Assembly: GCA_019914945.1 (NCBI GenBank)
Contig: CM034105.1
Location: 1,798,001-1,862,000, forward strand
Length of the DNA: 64,000 nucleotides
Source: Typha latifolia
Lineage: Eukaryota; Streptophyta; Magnoliopsida; Poales; Typhaceae
Direction: 5' to 3'
This document shows, piece by piece, positions 1 through 12,646 of this stretch. The notes under the pieces are model-generated. The model was not told where the DNA came from and did no database searches. It saw only the letters and a list, made by a program, of their open reading frames with translations. The stretch's first letter is position 1, and each line of letters starts with the position of its first letter. The position numbers and the translations under genes were made by a program.

Positions 1-2690
1 AAATATTGAGAAATCATAACTGAGAGGCAAACTAAACTCTTGGACAAGCAACCATGTATAGTATCATCTCTAATCACAAATAGAACACATGATTTTTTTC
101 TCTGCTTCGTGCTATTGGGAATTCTTGATATATCAACAAAGGTTCACATTATAAATATGAAAAAGCAAAGACTTTATGAATTTCGAGAATCATGTTAACA
201 CACCAACTACTCTAAAAAAATTTAAGTTGCTAGATAACGATAATTTTTATATTTTATATTCTATATTCTAACTCTTTCTCATTCTTCCGCCGAAGACATT
301 TTGATGGGCATGATAGGATTTGAAACAAGAGTTAAAAGAATAATAAAAAAAGAAAAAGAGAGAGAGAGAGAAAGAAATCTGCAGGGATGTCTGAAACACC
401 CAACAACTCCGAACCTGCAAATGAAAACCTAAAATATATTCCTAGTACAGAATTTAACAAGAGAGGAAGGAAACAGTGAACACGAACACATTCCTACAAA
501 AGTGAACTATCAACGATACAATTATTTAACACAATTAACACATTCTAAAAAGACACAATTAAGCATTCTAAAAAGACACAGCTTTACAGCAATTGGACGA
601 AATAGTAACACAATTAAGCATCTCCTGAAATTTCCTTTGTGGGTTTTGCTCATCCGATCATTTCTGATTAGTACTTAAGATCATCTACGTCTTCGCCTCT
701 CTCCTTACGATATCATACATCTATATAATCCGAACAAAGAGATGCCTACTTTTTGAGAGATTAATATCCATACCAGAGAAATCAAATATCACAACTCCGA
801 AAACCCACTTCATCTCTACAAAAAGCTACCGATTACAAGGTAGAAAAGTAAGAAAGTCTTAAAGGGAGGTGAAAAAACTAGAGAATAGGAAGCATGTGAT
901 GTACCCAGTAACAAAAGCAAAGGAAAGCTCGTCAAAGACTTTGCAGGAGAGATCAAAAAATAATTCCACAAGGACAGAGGAGACGTACCCAAAGGACTCG
1001 TCGAACTCCACTAAGACTAAGAATAAGACCCAAGCTAACAATCTGAGGTAAACGAACAAATAAAGGTCTCTTTTTACATTTACATCCTTCTAAAATCTCC
1101 TATTTACATATACATACCCATCAAAAGTTTCTACTTATTTGTATAATTCTTAAAACCTATAGTTGTTTTCACATAAATGCCCTTCAGAGCTAATAAAAAT
1201 ATAAACTTTACTTCATTTAATAGGACATGATAATAGCGTAATAAACATTGTTATGTACAAATAGTGGATAAATCTAAAAGATAGAGTGCGGGTATAATAA
1301 TTATTTTTATTCTGGCAATAATAAGGGAATTAATATTTATAAAACTTAAAACTTTTTTTATTATGACCCTTTACCTCTTAATGACCTATTCTGGAGGAGA
1401 AAATAATCAATCATATCTAGTTTAGTTTTTTGGGGCATAATAATAATAATTAACAATGATATATGATCTAAAGACAAAAGAGTTAACATACAAATAAAAA
1501 TTTCAATTACTCTGTAAGTAACAAAATTGGTCCCACAGAATCATAGATATTGATTCCCCAATTGTTATAATATCTTATCAGTTCTTTCACTCAATGGTAA
1601 GTTGGTAACAAGATAAAATATCCTTAAGCTCCAATCACCAAATAGATTTTAAGTTATACATTAAAACGTATTAATCGTAAAAAAGAAAAGTAAATAAGAG
1701 ATTTTTGAAGGGCAAAGGGCAGAGTCAAGAAGAAAGGAAAGAAACCTCAGACGTGGAACTTGGAAATTGGGGAGAATGTGGGGCCCACTTATTATTCTTC
1801 GTCGTTGAGTCACGTGGTGGAGTAGTACTGAGCTTACTAATAAGACGAAAGAAACTCTCTAATTCCATGATGCATAATTAATTAATTACGTTACTAATCT
1901 AATTGAACCTAGACGTCCTCTTCAATAGCTTCCGTGAGGAATCTGACCAGGGTTTAGCCTTTTTTAGGGTTTATGCATAATAAGAAGGGGAAAGAAGTAT
2001 TCTAATGTTAAAGCTTTAAATAGCTCATTAAAATAATTGATTCGACGACAATTGATATTATTATCTAGAGAGCAATAGGAACTTCAAAGAAATGAAAGAA
2101 AAAAAATAAAGATCTAAATTAGAAGAATGTGCCCCCCCTTGGCATGAATCTCTTAAATTACGCCTTTTGGGAATGGGTAGGTTTTGGTTAACATCACTTT
2201 GCATCATCTGATTCCATAAACCTCCATGAGTGGACCATAAGATAAATTTAAGTTGTATGGATAGTGCAGCAAGCCTTTTAGGCCGAAGATATTGCGTTGG
2301 GGAAAAGAGAGCCAATCTTTTCTTTCTCCTCCTTTTTTCCTTTATGAAGAAAAGAAAGGCCAACTGAATTAAAATATCTTAGCAGCCATGAAACGAGAAC
2401 AGTGGGTTTGTGGGCAAGCAATTGTGAGTTAGAACTCAAGCAAGTCACTTTTTTTTTTAATCGAAAAGCTGTGTTTAACTCTCTAGCTTTAATTAATTAT
2501 CTGCAGCAATAAAGTGCCTGTTATAAGATAGAATAACAAATTAAATACATGGGGTCAAAGTGGCAGAGAAAGGAATTGGAACATGAATAGAGTATTTGAT
2601 CACCTACCCTTCCAACACAATCATATACTTTGTGTGTAAGTACCACTTCTGTGACAGAGTATCACACAACTAGAGAACTTTCAGGCCATC
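1..2690. other. AT-rich intergenic region, no gene seen
   Basis: I see no convincing gene on either strand. The longest open frames are about 60 to 100 codons, of low-complexity composition, without recognisable domains. A short GA run lies near 358-372 and a CACGTG G-box core at 1811-1816. No clear downstream gene can be assigned to that G-box. Confidence 0.6.
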
Positions 2691-3129
2691 AGTGATGCTT
2701 CAAATTTGTCACTTCAAAAAGTCCGTAGAAATATTAAGAACGAAAGCAGAGATGAACGCCAAGATTTTAACGTGGAAAAACCTAAACGGGAAAAAACCAC
2801 GGATTCAAACTCGGATCAAAACCAATCACTAGAATAGTAGCAGTTACAAGACTGACTCTCAAAACAACTCGTCGATCCAAACGACTTTGTTCCTCTCAGT
2901 CTTGCTCGCTAGAACCCATGATTCATCGCTTCTCGTGATTGAAGTCCAATCTCAGTAACCCTCGAGATTGATCTTTCATCTAGATAGCCCTTAAGACGAA
3001 AGATTAACTTTTGTAGATGAGTGAAACCATATTAGTTGAAGAACCGATGTAGCCTCAAGAAGTCTCCTTCAATAATGCTTCTTCAACCACCCTAGAGATA
3101 GGGTTTCATAATCCTTATATATGATCTCC

Positions 3130-3304
3130 AAGATAGAGCCAAATCCAAATCTTATCCGTACTCATGAAAGTACAAGATAGAGCCAAATCCAAATCTTATC
3201 CGCACTCATGATCTTCAAGATATAGCCAAATCCAAATCTTATCCTTACTCATGAAAGTACAAGATAGAGCCAAATCCAAATCTTATCCGCACTCATGATC
3301 TTCC
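3130..3304. repeat. Tandem array of a 44-bp unit, four copies
   Basis: Four units begin at about 3130, 3174, 3217 and 3261 with AAGATA and share the core AGCCAAATCCAAATCTTATC. Spacing is 43-44 bp. The tail alternates between a GAAAGTAC type and a GATCTTC type, so the array is really two copies of an 87-88 bp higher-order unit. It directly precedes the CpG-rich minisatellite at 3381. Both may belong to one larger transposon-derived segment (about 2690-3716). Confidence 0.85.
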
Positions 3305-3380
3305 AATATTCTTAAACGTTGTTGGTGCGTTCGAACGGGCTCGAGTGCGTTCGAACGCGACAGCTTGAATTCTTCAGGTT

Positions 3381-3596
3381 GCGTTCGAACGCGTTTGTGA
3401 ACGCAGCTCTCGGTCTGTGTGAACGCAGTACCCGCGTTCGAACACATTTGTGAACGCGGCTCTCTGTCTGTGTGAACGCAGATTTCGCGTTCGAACTCGT
3501 TTGTGAACGCACCGCGTTCGAACGCGTTTGTGAACGCGGCTCTCTGTCTATGTGAACGCAGATTTCGCGTTCGAACGCGTTTGTGAACGCGGTGTG
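3381..3596. repeat. CpG-rich 53-bp minisatellite, about 4.5 copies
   Basis: Units start at 3381, 3434, 3487 (cut to 27 bp), 3514 and 3567 (partial). Each opens with GCGTTCGAAC, usually as the 12-bp palindrome GCGTTCGAACGC. GTGAACGC follows as an inverted partner, so each unit could fold into hairpins. Composition is GC- and CpG-rich, unlike the AT-rich surroundings. Open frames of 72 to 117 codons across the array come only from the repeats being free of stops and have no gene support. Confidence 0.88.
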
Positions 3597-3784
3597 AACT
3601 CGACGGCTTTTCTCCAATAATCTTGCAATTCTTCAAACCAGAGATATTCTAGACTTGTGTAAAGCTCATATACATGAAAAAATATACTTAGAATATTTTG
3701 TACACAATTGCCAACAAATAAAAACCTAACAAGGGCGAAGATTTCGATCTCACCTTCATCAGACAAAAATCAAGTACTATGAAT

Positions 3785-4695
3785 CATTTAAGCTGGTGCA
3801 TCTATTTCTATTTCTTGTCAAAATTTGTCTCTTTCCACAATGTCACATTATTATTTTTATCAGCCACCGCCGGTATATTACCTGTCAAAGACCATGACAC
3901 TCTCCACACAGGAATTCTGAAATCACTGAGAACCCTACCTTACCACTGATCACCTTCTTTTGCCACCGTCTAGATAATCACTGTTCCATCCTGAGAGGCA
4001 CTAGCAATAATAGACATAGGAAGTCCTAAGTTTGGTGCCCAAGCTACATCTCGCACCCATACAGTATGCATCTGAAGAGCAGGAAAGCAATCCATCTTCC
4101 AGCTTCCGTTGTAGAGCTTCCACACTTTAACAGTGTTGTCACAACCACCAGATGAGAGCTTCTGGACATAATGAAACCGTCCTGCACCAACAAGGGTGCC
4201 AGGGGCCATAGAAGGAGCCCATGAGACTGAGGTCACTCCAACTGGATGTGCCTGATCAATTCGCGTGGTATCCCAGCCTCCACAGATTGAGCAGTGAGAA
4301 CTGAAATGTTTCCATCAGAAGACCCACATGCCAAGCATAGGCCGATCTCATGAGGTGCCCAGGCAATGGAGTTGACAGAAGATTTGTGCTCCGTAAAAAT
4401 GTGAGCTTGAACCCACTCATCAGGCTTGCTCCCTTCCTTCCATATGACCATGCGACCATCATAGCTACAAGAGGCAAGCATAGGGCCAAATTTGGGATGG
4501 GCCCATACAACCTGCCAAACTGGGCCCTAGTGCCCGCCCGCTCAAGGTGGCAAGCTGCTGATGTGAGGAGTCACTGATGCCTATAATCTTGATAGTGTTA
4601 TCAGAGGATGCTGTTGCCAACCGTGTCCCATAGTAATCCATGGACACATCATGGACAACATCCTGATGGCCTGACTCTATTTTCTGGGGAAGCAT
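3785..4695 (-). pseudogene. SEC13: SEC13-like COPII coat/nucleoporin WD40 protein, broken copy
   Basis: Minus-strand sequence matches plant SEC13 along most of its length: LPQKIESGHQDVVHDVSMDY, then [49 protein letters not shown] and DGTVII. Intact SEC13 is a beta-propeller of the COPII outer coat and the nuclear pore Y-complex. Here the frame is lost near 4525-4545 and regained near 4275-4300. A conserved Trp codon has become TAG at 3970-3972, and at least two further stops follow before the remnant of the last blade (VWRVSWSLTGN, NNNVTLWKE). The coding part is intronless, but a GATGCAG acceptor-like site sits just upstream (about 4735-4745) and a UTR-like exon at 6100-6290. This suggests decay of an ordinary locus or genomic duplicate rather than a reverse-transcribed copy. 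Sequencing error alone would not explain shifts plus substitutions. Confidence 0.9.
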
Positions 4696-4739
4696 TTTAC
4701 CTATGCAGTGTATTGCTGTTGTTGGCACCTACTTATCTG

Positions 4740-6300
4740 CATCATAATATAAAAGGGCATCAGTTCAGAGGATAGCTGAAGCCAAATCTGCTGCAGTAAT
4801 AGACCTACTTAAAAATGACAGTATATGGAGTTTATACACTTTGAAATACATAAAAGGTGCTAAATTTAAGGCATTCCTTAAATTCACATTACTTCATTAA
4901 TAGCTATATCATTTGATACTCCTAGCATTTTAACTTCCTTGAATGCAGCTTTTCCATGTTATCTTTCTTTCTTAGTCCAGTTTTCAGTGGTAAAAAAATT
5001 CCCACCGTGAAGCAGAAATTCCTTGTCATTCCAAAGCAATAGTTGAATAAACTGAAAGATTAAACAAGATAATCTTAAAAAAAACAAACAAACAAAATCA
5101 GAGGCATCTTAACATGCAGGGCAAGACACAGCAGCTTGTACCCATAGTTACATATTATGAAAGAACTTATTGTGGAAAGAATTGTCCAACTGAGTAACCA
5201 CAAGTTTAAATACCTAAGTAACATTTCGGGTGCAATGCTATAAGCTGTTACGAGGAATATCAGTGACAAACACAGTAGCCAAAATTACAACAGCTAGCTA
5301 AGAGCAAAAAAGCAAGCAAACTAAGCAAGTCAAGAAACAGTCACAATCTAGTAATGCAATGATCGAGTATCTCAACAAGATAGCTGGTTCCTAATAGAAT
5401 AAAAGATTGCCCCTTCTTGTAGATCACAGAACTTCTTGCCTTCAGAAAGCCCAAGCAAGTATTCTAATGTCTATCGGCAAAAGGAAGTGCATTCTCTATC
5501 CGCAGGTAGAAAAGAAAGAAACTAAAACCGTATCTCAAACAATTGCAAAGGAACAGATCTCTTGAGCTCCTCACCTCACATTAACTATACCAATAGATGA
5601 TTGAAAAATAATTAACACAGGAACAAAGAACAATGGTACCATCAACATAGAGTGCATTTGGTGCAAGAATATAGTAAGCATTGCAGGTAATTGGACTGTT
5701 TAGTTACAATGGAGCCTTTTAAGTATAATGTTACTTCTCTACTTAATAGCATAGTGATCAGGATTCAACTTAAAAAAGGGTCTTTGGTCCCTCTCTGGAA
5801 CCAAACAACGCTTACCATTTCTTCAAAATTTCTATTCCACCTCTTTTCTCTTACCCAATTTCTTGAACAATTATACTAAATTTTATCGATAAAATAATTT
5901 TAATCAATACCTCAAGATGCTTCAAAATTTTGACAAACAAAAAACCCAACAGAGGTAGAAGACAGTGTCATGCAATCATTTACACTAAGCTATAGATACT
6001 AAACTAAGATTAAACTTAACACAAATTTACAATCGCTCCGACCAAGAAGTGGTCATGGTGGAGCTCAATCGAACATAGTTAGAATTCTACATACAAATTT
6101 AAAAACCTAAAAAGAAGATATGGACTGGAATCCGCATACAGGGAGAAGAAGAAAGGTGATCAGAAAACCAAGATCTGGATAACGGAGCACGGCGGAGATA
6201 TCATGACCAATTAAGAAATATGGAGAGATTTGAAGCGGAGAAGAATTTCTTTTACCTTCTTCCGAGGTATAGCTCGCATTACTGTTACCACCGTAAATTT
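4740..6300 (-). other. Likely former 5' UTR exon and intron of the SEC13 pseudogene
   Basis: No protein-coding gene is seen on either strand. On the minus strand, 6290-6100 looks like a plant 5' UTR (CT-rich, CCGCC-containing), and the stretch down to about 4745 ends in a GATGCAG acceptor-like site before the SEC13-like frame. Known plant SEC13 genes can carry a 5' UTR intron. The donor is not pinned down, so this reading is inference. Confidence 0.4.
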
Positions 6301-6399
6301 CGGCGTGGGAATGTTACACGATCGAAGGGTAAACAGGTAATTTTTCAATCTTTTCTGGGTCACTATATAATTAGATCCGAACTCCAGGATCCGACCCGA

Positions 6400-9300
6400 T
6401 AACCGAATCTTGTTACATATTTTATTAAACTGATATTAATTTTGATATTTAAACTATAGTGATATAAAAAGTAAAATAATTTTGGTCCAAAATACATATA
6501 TTTATAAAAGTATTGTGTATTGAACCCAAAATAATATTATAGAATGTAATGGGTTCGAAACTTCCCAGAAACTTCATATGAATGCTTAATTACTTAAATC
6601 GTACCTCTCTCTCTTGATAATGTTTAATAACAGTTGACGTGACATGGGATGCACTTCAAGAATATTAAATATTTGATTATACTTAATGTATCTAGATAAC
6701 ATATCTTATGTCACTAAGTGTGAATTAAGATAAATAATTCATGTATATCAAAAGAACCATGGTTTAAAATATAGCCAAGTTCTTTTGCTGATGGAAAAAA
6801 AAAAAAACTCCACAGTAGATTGTAGTACTCTCATGGTATCAACAAGCACAAAGGAAAATTTATCCAATAGATTCATATAGAGATTAATCTCTCTTCCAAA
6901 GATATATTGGCCCAGATGCATTGGGCCTAACAATGATCTTAACAATAACATAATCATATATAAGAACCTAGATATGCAAAATCTAGGAGAAATACTATGC
7001 TCTACTTTTCTAAGGGAGGATTAGATAAATAAATCCCTAATACTTCTCTAATTCAATTTGGATCCACTTGCCCATTTTCACCTAGAACTCTCATTAATTA
7101 TTTTTTTTCTTGTTCACACTGACTCTCTTCTAAACATTGACAAAAAATTAAAAAAAAATCCTCAACTTCTCTTTCTTTTTCTTTTCTTTTTCTTTTCTTT
7201 TTCAATAAAGGTAAAACAATTTTCAAAACTGGGAAGATTAAAGTGTTATAAAAGATCTCTGTTTTCTATTATAATAACACATATACATAGAAGAAAACAA
7301 ACACTACTATTGCAATGAGATGCTACAAGAGAAACGATATCTCAATGTCTGACTTCCTTATTCAATCATATGCGCTAATAAAAAAAGGAATAAAAAGCCT
7401 ATGACTGCGGCTTTGCTTGTCCATTTCTTGTGGCATTAATCAAAGTTGAAGAATACTATCACAAATTCTACATACATAGGCAGGACCAGAAAGCGATTAA
7501 TATTTGTAAGTAATATATCTATGTGACTCTCCAAATGCCAGGTAGCCATGGAGCTTAAACAGCCACAAAAACTATCTATCATTCAAGTCTTAGATACTTC
7601 TTATTGGTCCATCCAAGGATTAGTTACTTAGAAAAAGGGTATTCTTCTATTGCTGCTTGTATAATATCACCCAGTAATGCCCTCTATCATAGACTAATCA
7701 ATTTGGCTAGAAAGTTTCTTGTCAAAATCTTCATTAGAATATGTTAAGATGTTGATAGAATTCCTACCTTTTTTATTTTTATTTTACTCATTCATGTTGA
7801 GAGATGGGGGCCTTATTGTGGCCAAGGTAGTAAAAGATATCAGAAGACTTTGTTTGAGAGCTTAAAAGTTAAAACCCCACTTGCTAATTATTGGACCAAG
7901 TGTTTTTTTTTAATCTTAAATAAGAACTAATAAGGGGGTTGATTAGTTGAGCTAAACTTTGTCACCCGAGATAATCCCAATATATTATAATTCATGCCAT
8001 GCAACATCAAGAAAGCATGAGTGGCACACAGTTTTTGGCCCCCCTAATCTGCTGGTTTCTTAACTATAATCTTAGAAAGTTAGGTCATTCATGCTAATTG
8101 GAAAGTTTATTATGTTCTAACTATGCTTTATTTTATTATTGTGAAATAACTTACAGTCCTACTTCTTATCTCTAGCAAGTGAATATAGATAGAGTAATAT
8201 GATGAGAACTGAAGTCTAAACAAAAAACAAATAAAAGAACAAGTATGAATTTTCTTCTTATATATTTAAGTATTGCATCAGATAAGAGATCAATGAGTTC
8301 TAGGGGAAGATTATTGGCCTCAAGTTAGGTCATAATTTATAATGAGAGGAGGAGGCTTTTCATAGGAAAAATAAATTATGATGGCATAGAGTGATAGAGC
8401 CAAATGAAAGAGAGTAAAATAATGGTCCACCCTCTCATTTCTCATTTGGACGGCTAACCAATATCCTTTATCTTCTTAGTCCCCACAGAGTAAAGTCCTT
8501 CAGACTAACTAAAATTAAAATGAAAAAGTCCTTTAGACAATAATAAATTTAAAGAAAGGACTCAAATAAAAATGCACCACTTCAACAGATTTTAGAGTAG
8601 TTTACTCTATAACTTGTTTCTAATTTTTCTTTATAAAAATATATTTTACACTCCAAATTTTAATAAATTTAGAGTGTATTTGATTGTAGAATTGAATACA
8701 AGGGAGTCATCCTACGCTTATCTCAAGCGATTACTAATTCCATATTATTTTAGTTTATTGTCTAATTTATACAAGACTATATAACTAAATAAAAGTATAT
8801 TATTAACTTAGATAAAAAAAAAATTAATAGCGTCAATTACTAATTATCATTAAATTATATTATGTTAATTATCAATATTAATCATTTTCATTCAGAATAA
8901 TTAAAATTAAAACCAAATGTAATACAAATAACATAATAAGTTAATATAATCATTTTAATAAAAAAAATGTGAATTTTTAATACAGTAGTACTTACATAAA
9001 TATAAAATATGTAATACTAATAAAAAGTTAAAAAAATAAAAATAAAATTTTGGTAATTAAAATTGGTAGTTTGTAAAATTTATTATTTTATATAAGAATA
9101 ATATAGTAATAAAACCATCTTTTTGAATATGCCTCTATTTATTAATTTAATACTAAATATGAGATTACGTGGAGCTCGTGGATAACTAATCTAAATTTGA
9201 CTAAAGGATATCCAAAATATATTACTCTGTCGTAATCAAACTTAATTTTCTAAAAGCACACCGTTGGTTTTCAAGGCGAAGTCTTTTTCGAAAAATCTAT

Positions 9301-9440
9301 GGAAATAATGGAAAGATAGGGTGTGACCGTAAATTCATAAAAAGAGTGTGTGTAAATGTAATTTTCTTTTTTTTGCTTTGAACTTTAGCCATTATCGTTG
9401 TATGTAACGCTAAAATAAAAGAAACAAAGGGTCCCAAATG
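6400..9440. other. AT-rich intergenic region upstream of the bHLH gene
   Basis: No gene is recognised. Poly-T/C tracts lie near 7160-7205. The interval 8670-9262 may be an old inverted-repeat element: TGTATTTGATTGTAGAATT on the left, and GTTTGATTACGACAGAG reading inward on the minus strand at the right. I could not confirm a target duplication. Confidence 0.5.
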
Positions 9441-9459
9441 GCTTTGTTCCTCCTTCAAA

Positions 9460-9467
9460 TATAAATA
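9460..9467 (+). promoter_or_regulatory. Candidate TATA box of the bHLH gene
   Basis: TATAAATA lies about 440 bp upstream of the chosen ATG and just before a CT-microsatellite leader (about 9496-9512). A long pyrimidine-rich 5' UTR is common in plant genes. No transcription start is shown, so this is positional inference. Confidence 0.4.
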
Positions 9468-9910
9468 ATAGTCCAATCTGTTCCTCCTCCAACTCTCTCT
9501 CTCTCTCTCTCAAGAACCCCTCCTTTCCCCATCTCTGCAGAGATTCCTCACAGGTTACCAACTTCCAGAGATTCCACCTCTTCGTAATCGAAACCCAAAG
9601 CTAGAATCCACGAAAGATAGAGGAAGAAGAGAAGATGATACCTTTCTCTCATTAATCTCTTCCTCAAAATCTTCTCTTTCCCACGTAATGGAAACAATTT
9701 ATCGCAGCAATAGCAAGATAAGAAGCAATGAATCAACTTGTTATCGAGTAGAAGCACAACAACAGAGGAAGCTACGCCGCCCAACACTTCCCTCTTGGTC
9801 CTGCCCGCCAAACCGGCCTCCTGGTTCATGAGTTCGTAAAAATCGCGACTTGCGTTTCTCTCTTGCGTTGTTCTCCCTTTGGCTTTGTCGTAAATTTGAG
9901 GTTTTGACAT

Positions 9911-11923
9911 ATGAGTTCTTTTCCGATTGGGTCGGGCTCGTCGTTGTCGTCGTTGGTATTGGATGGGGAGAGAGGTGAGTTGGTAAGGGCTCCGTCGAGG
10001 CTGGGGAAGAAGCGAGAAGGAGGGGTTTCGGATGCGAAGGCCGCGATGGCTCTAAAGAATCACAGCGAGGCGGAGAGGAGGAGGAGGGAGAGGATTAACT
10101 CCCACCTCGTCACGCTCCGGAGCATGATTCCTTGCACCGAGAAGGTTGGTGGGTGGTTCCTCTCTTGTTCTTTATAGTTATACTTCAATTTTTCCCGTTC
10201 GAATCTTAGTTTGTTTCTAATTTCCTTTGTATAGATTTTGTGTTGATTTGGGTTTTCTCTTTTCCTTTTTTTACTTGCAAGGTTTCTTTAAAAGGTTATC
10301 TTTTGTTTTGGATTCGATGGTAAGAACTAAGAAGTCTTTTGGAGATGACAGTATGCTGCAAACGACGCTAATTGAATGTTGTTTTCCAGAAGTGATCCTT
10401 ACGCTAAAAGGAACATAGATTTTGTGGTTGCTGTTATATAAGTTTCCTTCTTGTTTTGAAGTGATGCTTCTCGCTAGTTGCCACATATTTATTGCTTTTC
10501 TTGTTGGCTAGTGTTACATATGTCCTCTGTCTCATACTTTAAAGAGCGAAATATCACTTTAGTTTTGCAAAATTTTTTGAGAAGGTTTTCTTTTAGGCAA
10601 ATAGACAATCTATGGCCGTTCCTCATCATCGTTTACATTTATTGTTGACTAAATAGATGGTAAAATATTTCCTTTTTCTTTTCCAAATTGATATGAGGTC
10701 AGGATGGTCTGCTGATGAGACGATTGAGTGAAAAGTCAAATACACAAGAACACTAGGTTTTCTACTGTCCTTTTAGAAAGTGATTGCAAACCATTACTTG
10801 CCGTGTATAGGAATCTATAGGTGTGGAACATAAGAGGTACTAGGATTTGTTCCAACTTCCAAGTTCCAACCTTTTGTTCCTTCCTTTTGTAACCTTGCAT
10901 TGTTTGCTGTCGCTATTCCATATAATGTTAAGATTGAATGAATAATCTTTTGGACTTTATCCTTGTGTATGCTTTTGCAAGCAGCCAGCTTTGATTCCTA
11001 AGACAAGCTTCACCCTTTTATATAGGTCCTCTGCCAAAATATCTCTGCTTTGGCACTTTCAGATATACTACCGCTATTTTCTTCATTGATTTGCAATAAC
11101 TGACTTTCTAGGATTTGATCTTCCTGAGCAATTATTCATGCTATGTTCAAATATTTTACTTTATCATGCATATGACAGAGAAGCAGTGAAATATATTTTT
11201 TTTTTCTGCATGTCTGGACGATATTTCCTGCTATATATAGTTACTACTTGGTAGTTCTTGTGCAGTGATCTGTTGCTTAAGTATGAAGCCAATCTCTGGT
11301 TATGATTTTCTTATGTTAATAGGACGTTGAAATTTTTTGTAGGAACTTTATATATTTTATAATCTACAATGACTGCATTTGCTGTAGATATTTTGAACTG
11401 GGTAAAATGTAGTTGGAAGAAATAAATAAATAGGTAAAGTGTCTATGGGCAGTTGGATAAAGCTGCACTACTTGCGGAAGTAATCAATCAGGTAAAGGAA
11501 CTGAAGAACAATGCTGTGGAAACCAGCAAAGGTTGCACCATTCCCTCCGACATCGATGAAGTGAGAGTTGAAGTCGAAAGTGATATGACAGTCAGCGGAA
11601 ACATTATAATCAAAGCATCACTTTGTTGTGAGAACCACCCTGAGCTCTTTGCAGATTTAAGACATACTCTCGAGCGCCTACAGCTGAAAATTATCAGGGC
11701 AGAGATCTCAACTCTGGGAGGGCGAGTTAAAATTGTTTTCATTATGATGTGTGAAAGCAATGCTAGTGATATTGACAGAAACATCTACACAAACTCTTTG
11801 CACCAGGCCTTGAAGTCCATTCTTGATAGGATCAATTCACAAGTAGACTTTCTGCCAAGGGATTCATTTTCAAGCAAAAGGCGAAGGATCCCGCTGTTTG
11901 AATCTTCAAGCTCTTCTTCATGA
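9911..11923 (+). CDS. bHLH transcription factor, TMO5/bHLH30 clade
   Basis: Two exons, 9911-10144 and 11453-11923, join in phase 0 across a GT-AG intron to give 234 residues. The bHLH domain (about residues 47-96) is split by the intron. The basic part reads NHSEAERRRRERI, with the His-Glu-Arg arrangement of G-box/E-box binders; helix two is LDKAALLAEVINQVKELK. The C-terminal half (about 110-195) resembles the ACT-like fold of the bHLH30/32/106/107 group, and the tail holds a basic KRRR patch and a serine run. In Arabidopsis this clade (TMO5 and TMO5-LIKE proteins) pairs with LHW-type bHLHs to promote cytokinin-linked divisions in vascular initials. A TATA-like box and CT-rich leader precede it. 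Family assignment is firm; the exact orthologue is inferred. Confidence 0.92.
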
Positions 11924-12646
11924 GATGAGGCTCCAACGTGTTGGGTTCTGCTATTGGTACATCAGTATATAATACATCTATTGTGGAGTTGCCATAGCAT
12001 GTTTATTTATGTTCATAGTTTGATGCTTACCTTCATACAGTTCTGTCTGTTATTTATACTGTCTAGTGATATTTGTGGCAGATTATAATTTGCCAAGACT
12101 GCTGAACCTTTGTTCAAAAGCGTAGTGTTACTTGTTTTGTTAAAGCATTGTGATCCATCTTTTTAGGATCCTGAAGCTGAGTTTCTCTTTAATGGAATCA
12201 TCTGATTTACAAGAACTTATTTATTGAGTGATGTTTACTGGTGCCTTTGTTTCAAGAACCATGTTTGTCTACAATAACAATTTTTGTAAGTAATTATAAG
12301 TCTCAGAACCTTCAGGATCCTAACAAAGATATATGCTAGGTGTGCTGAGTGATTGTACACCTTTTTGCCTGTTGGTAATGGTTTAAATCTAGGCAAACAA
12401 TAACCTCACCGCAATGAGATCTAAATTACATTCATGTACTCCAATGGTGTAAGTACGATTGTTATGCTGTAAAAAAAAAATTTGTGCAAAAAATGAGCAC
12501 ATTGCAATGAAGCTTAATGAGCCTGTGTGCATGCAAATTGCCTCAAATCATCCTCAAGAGCTGCTGAAGAAGTGAGTGCAGTCTATGTTTCCATTAGAAG
12601 AGGCAATTTGTCCTAATTTCTGTGTGTGCACATCCAGCAAAAGAAA
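11924..12646. other. Convergent 3' region between bHLH and galactosyltransferase genes
   Basis: The two flanking genes converge here, so most of the interval should be their 3' UTRs. Nothing else is recognised. An A-run lies near 12471-12480. Confidence 0.6.

Larger units (their letters stand above)
2690..3716 (-). mobile_element. Possible solo LTR or retroelement fragment carrying the two arrays
   Basis: Read on the minus strand, the segment starts TGTTGGCAATTG (ending at plus 3716), like the TGTTGG start of many plant copia LTRs. The far side, near 2750-2830, holds text of the kind often found in such LTRs (an AACGTGGAAAAACC-type stretch). I found no matching target-site duplication and no gag or pol coding sequence, so the boundaries and class are weak. 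Confidence 0.3.

Noticed and set aside
3283..3766. Overlapping minus-strand open frames of 72-117 codons over the minisatellite
   Set aside because: They are explained by stop-free repeat units. The peptides are the same repeat in different frames, with no domain.
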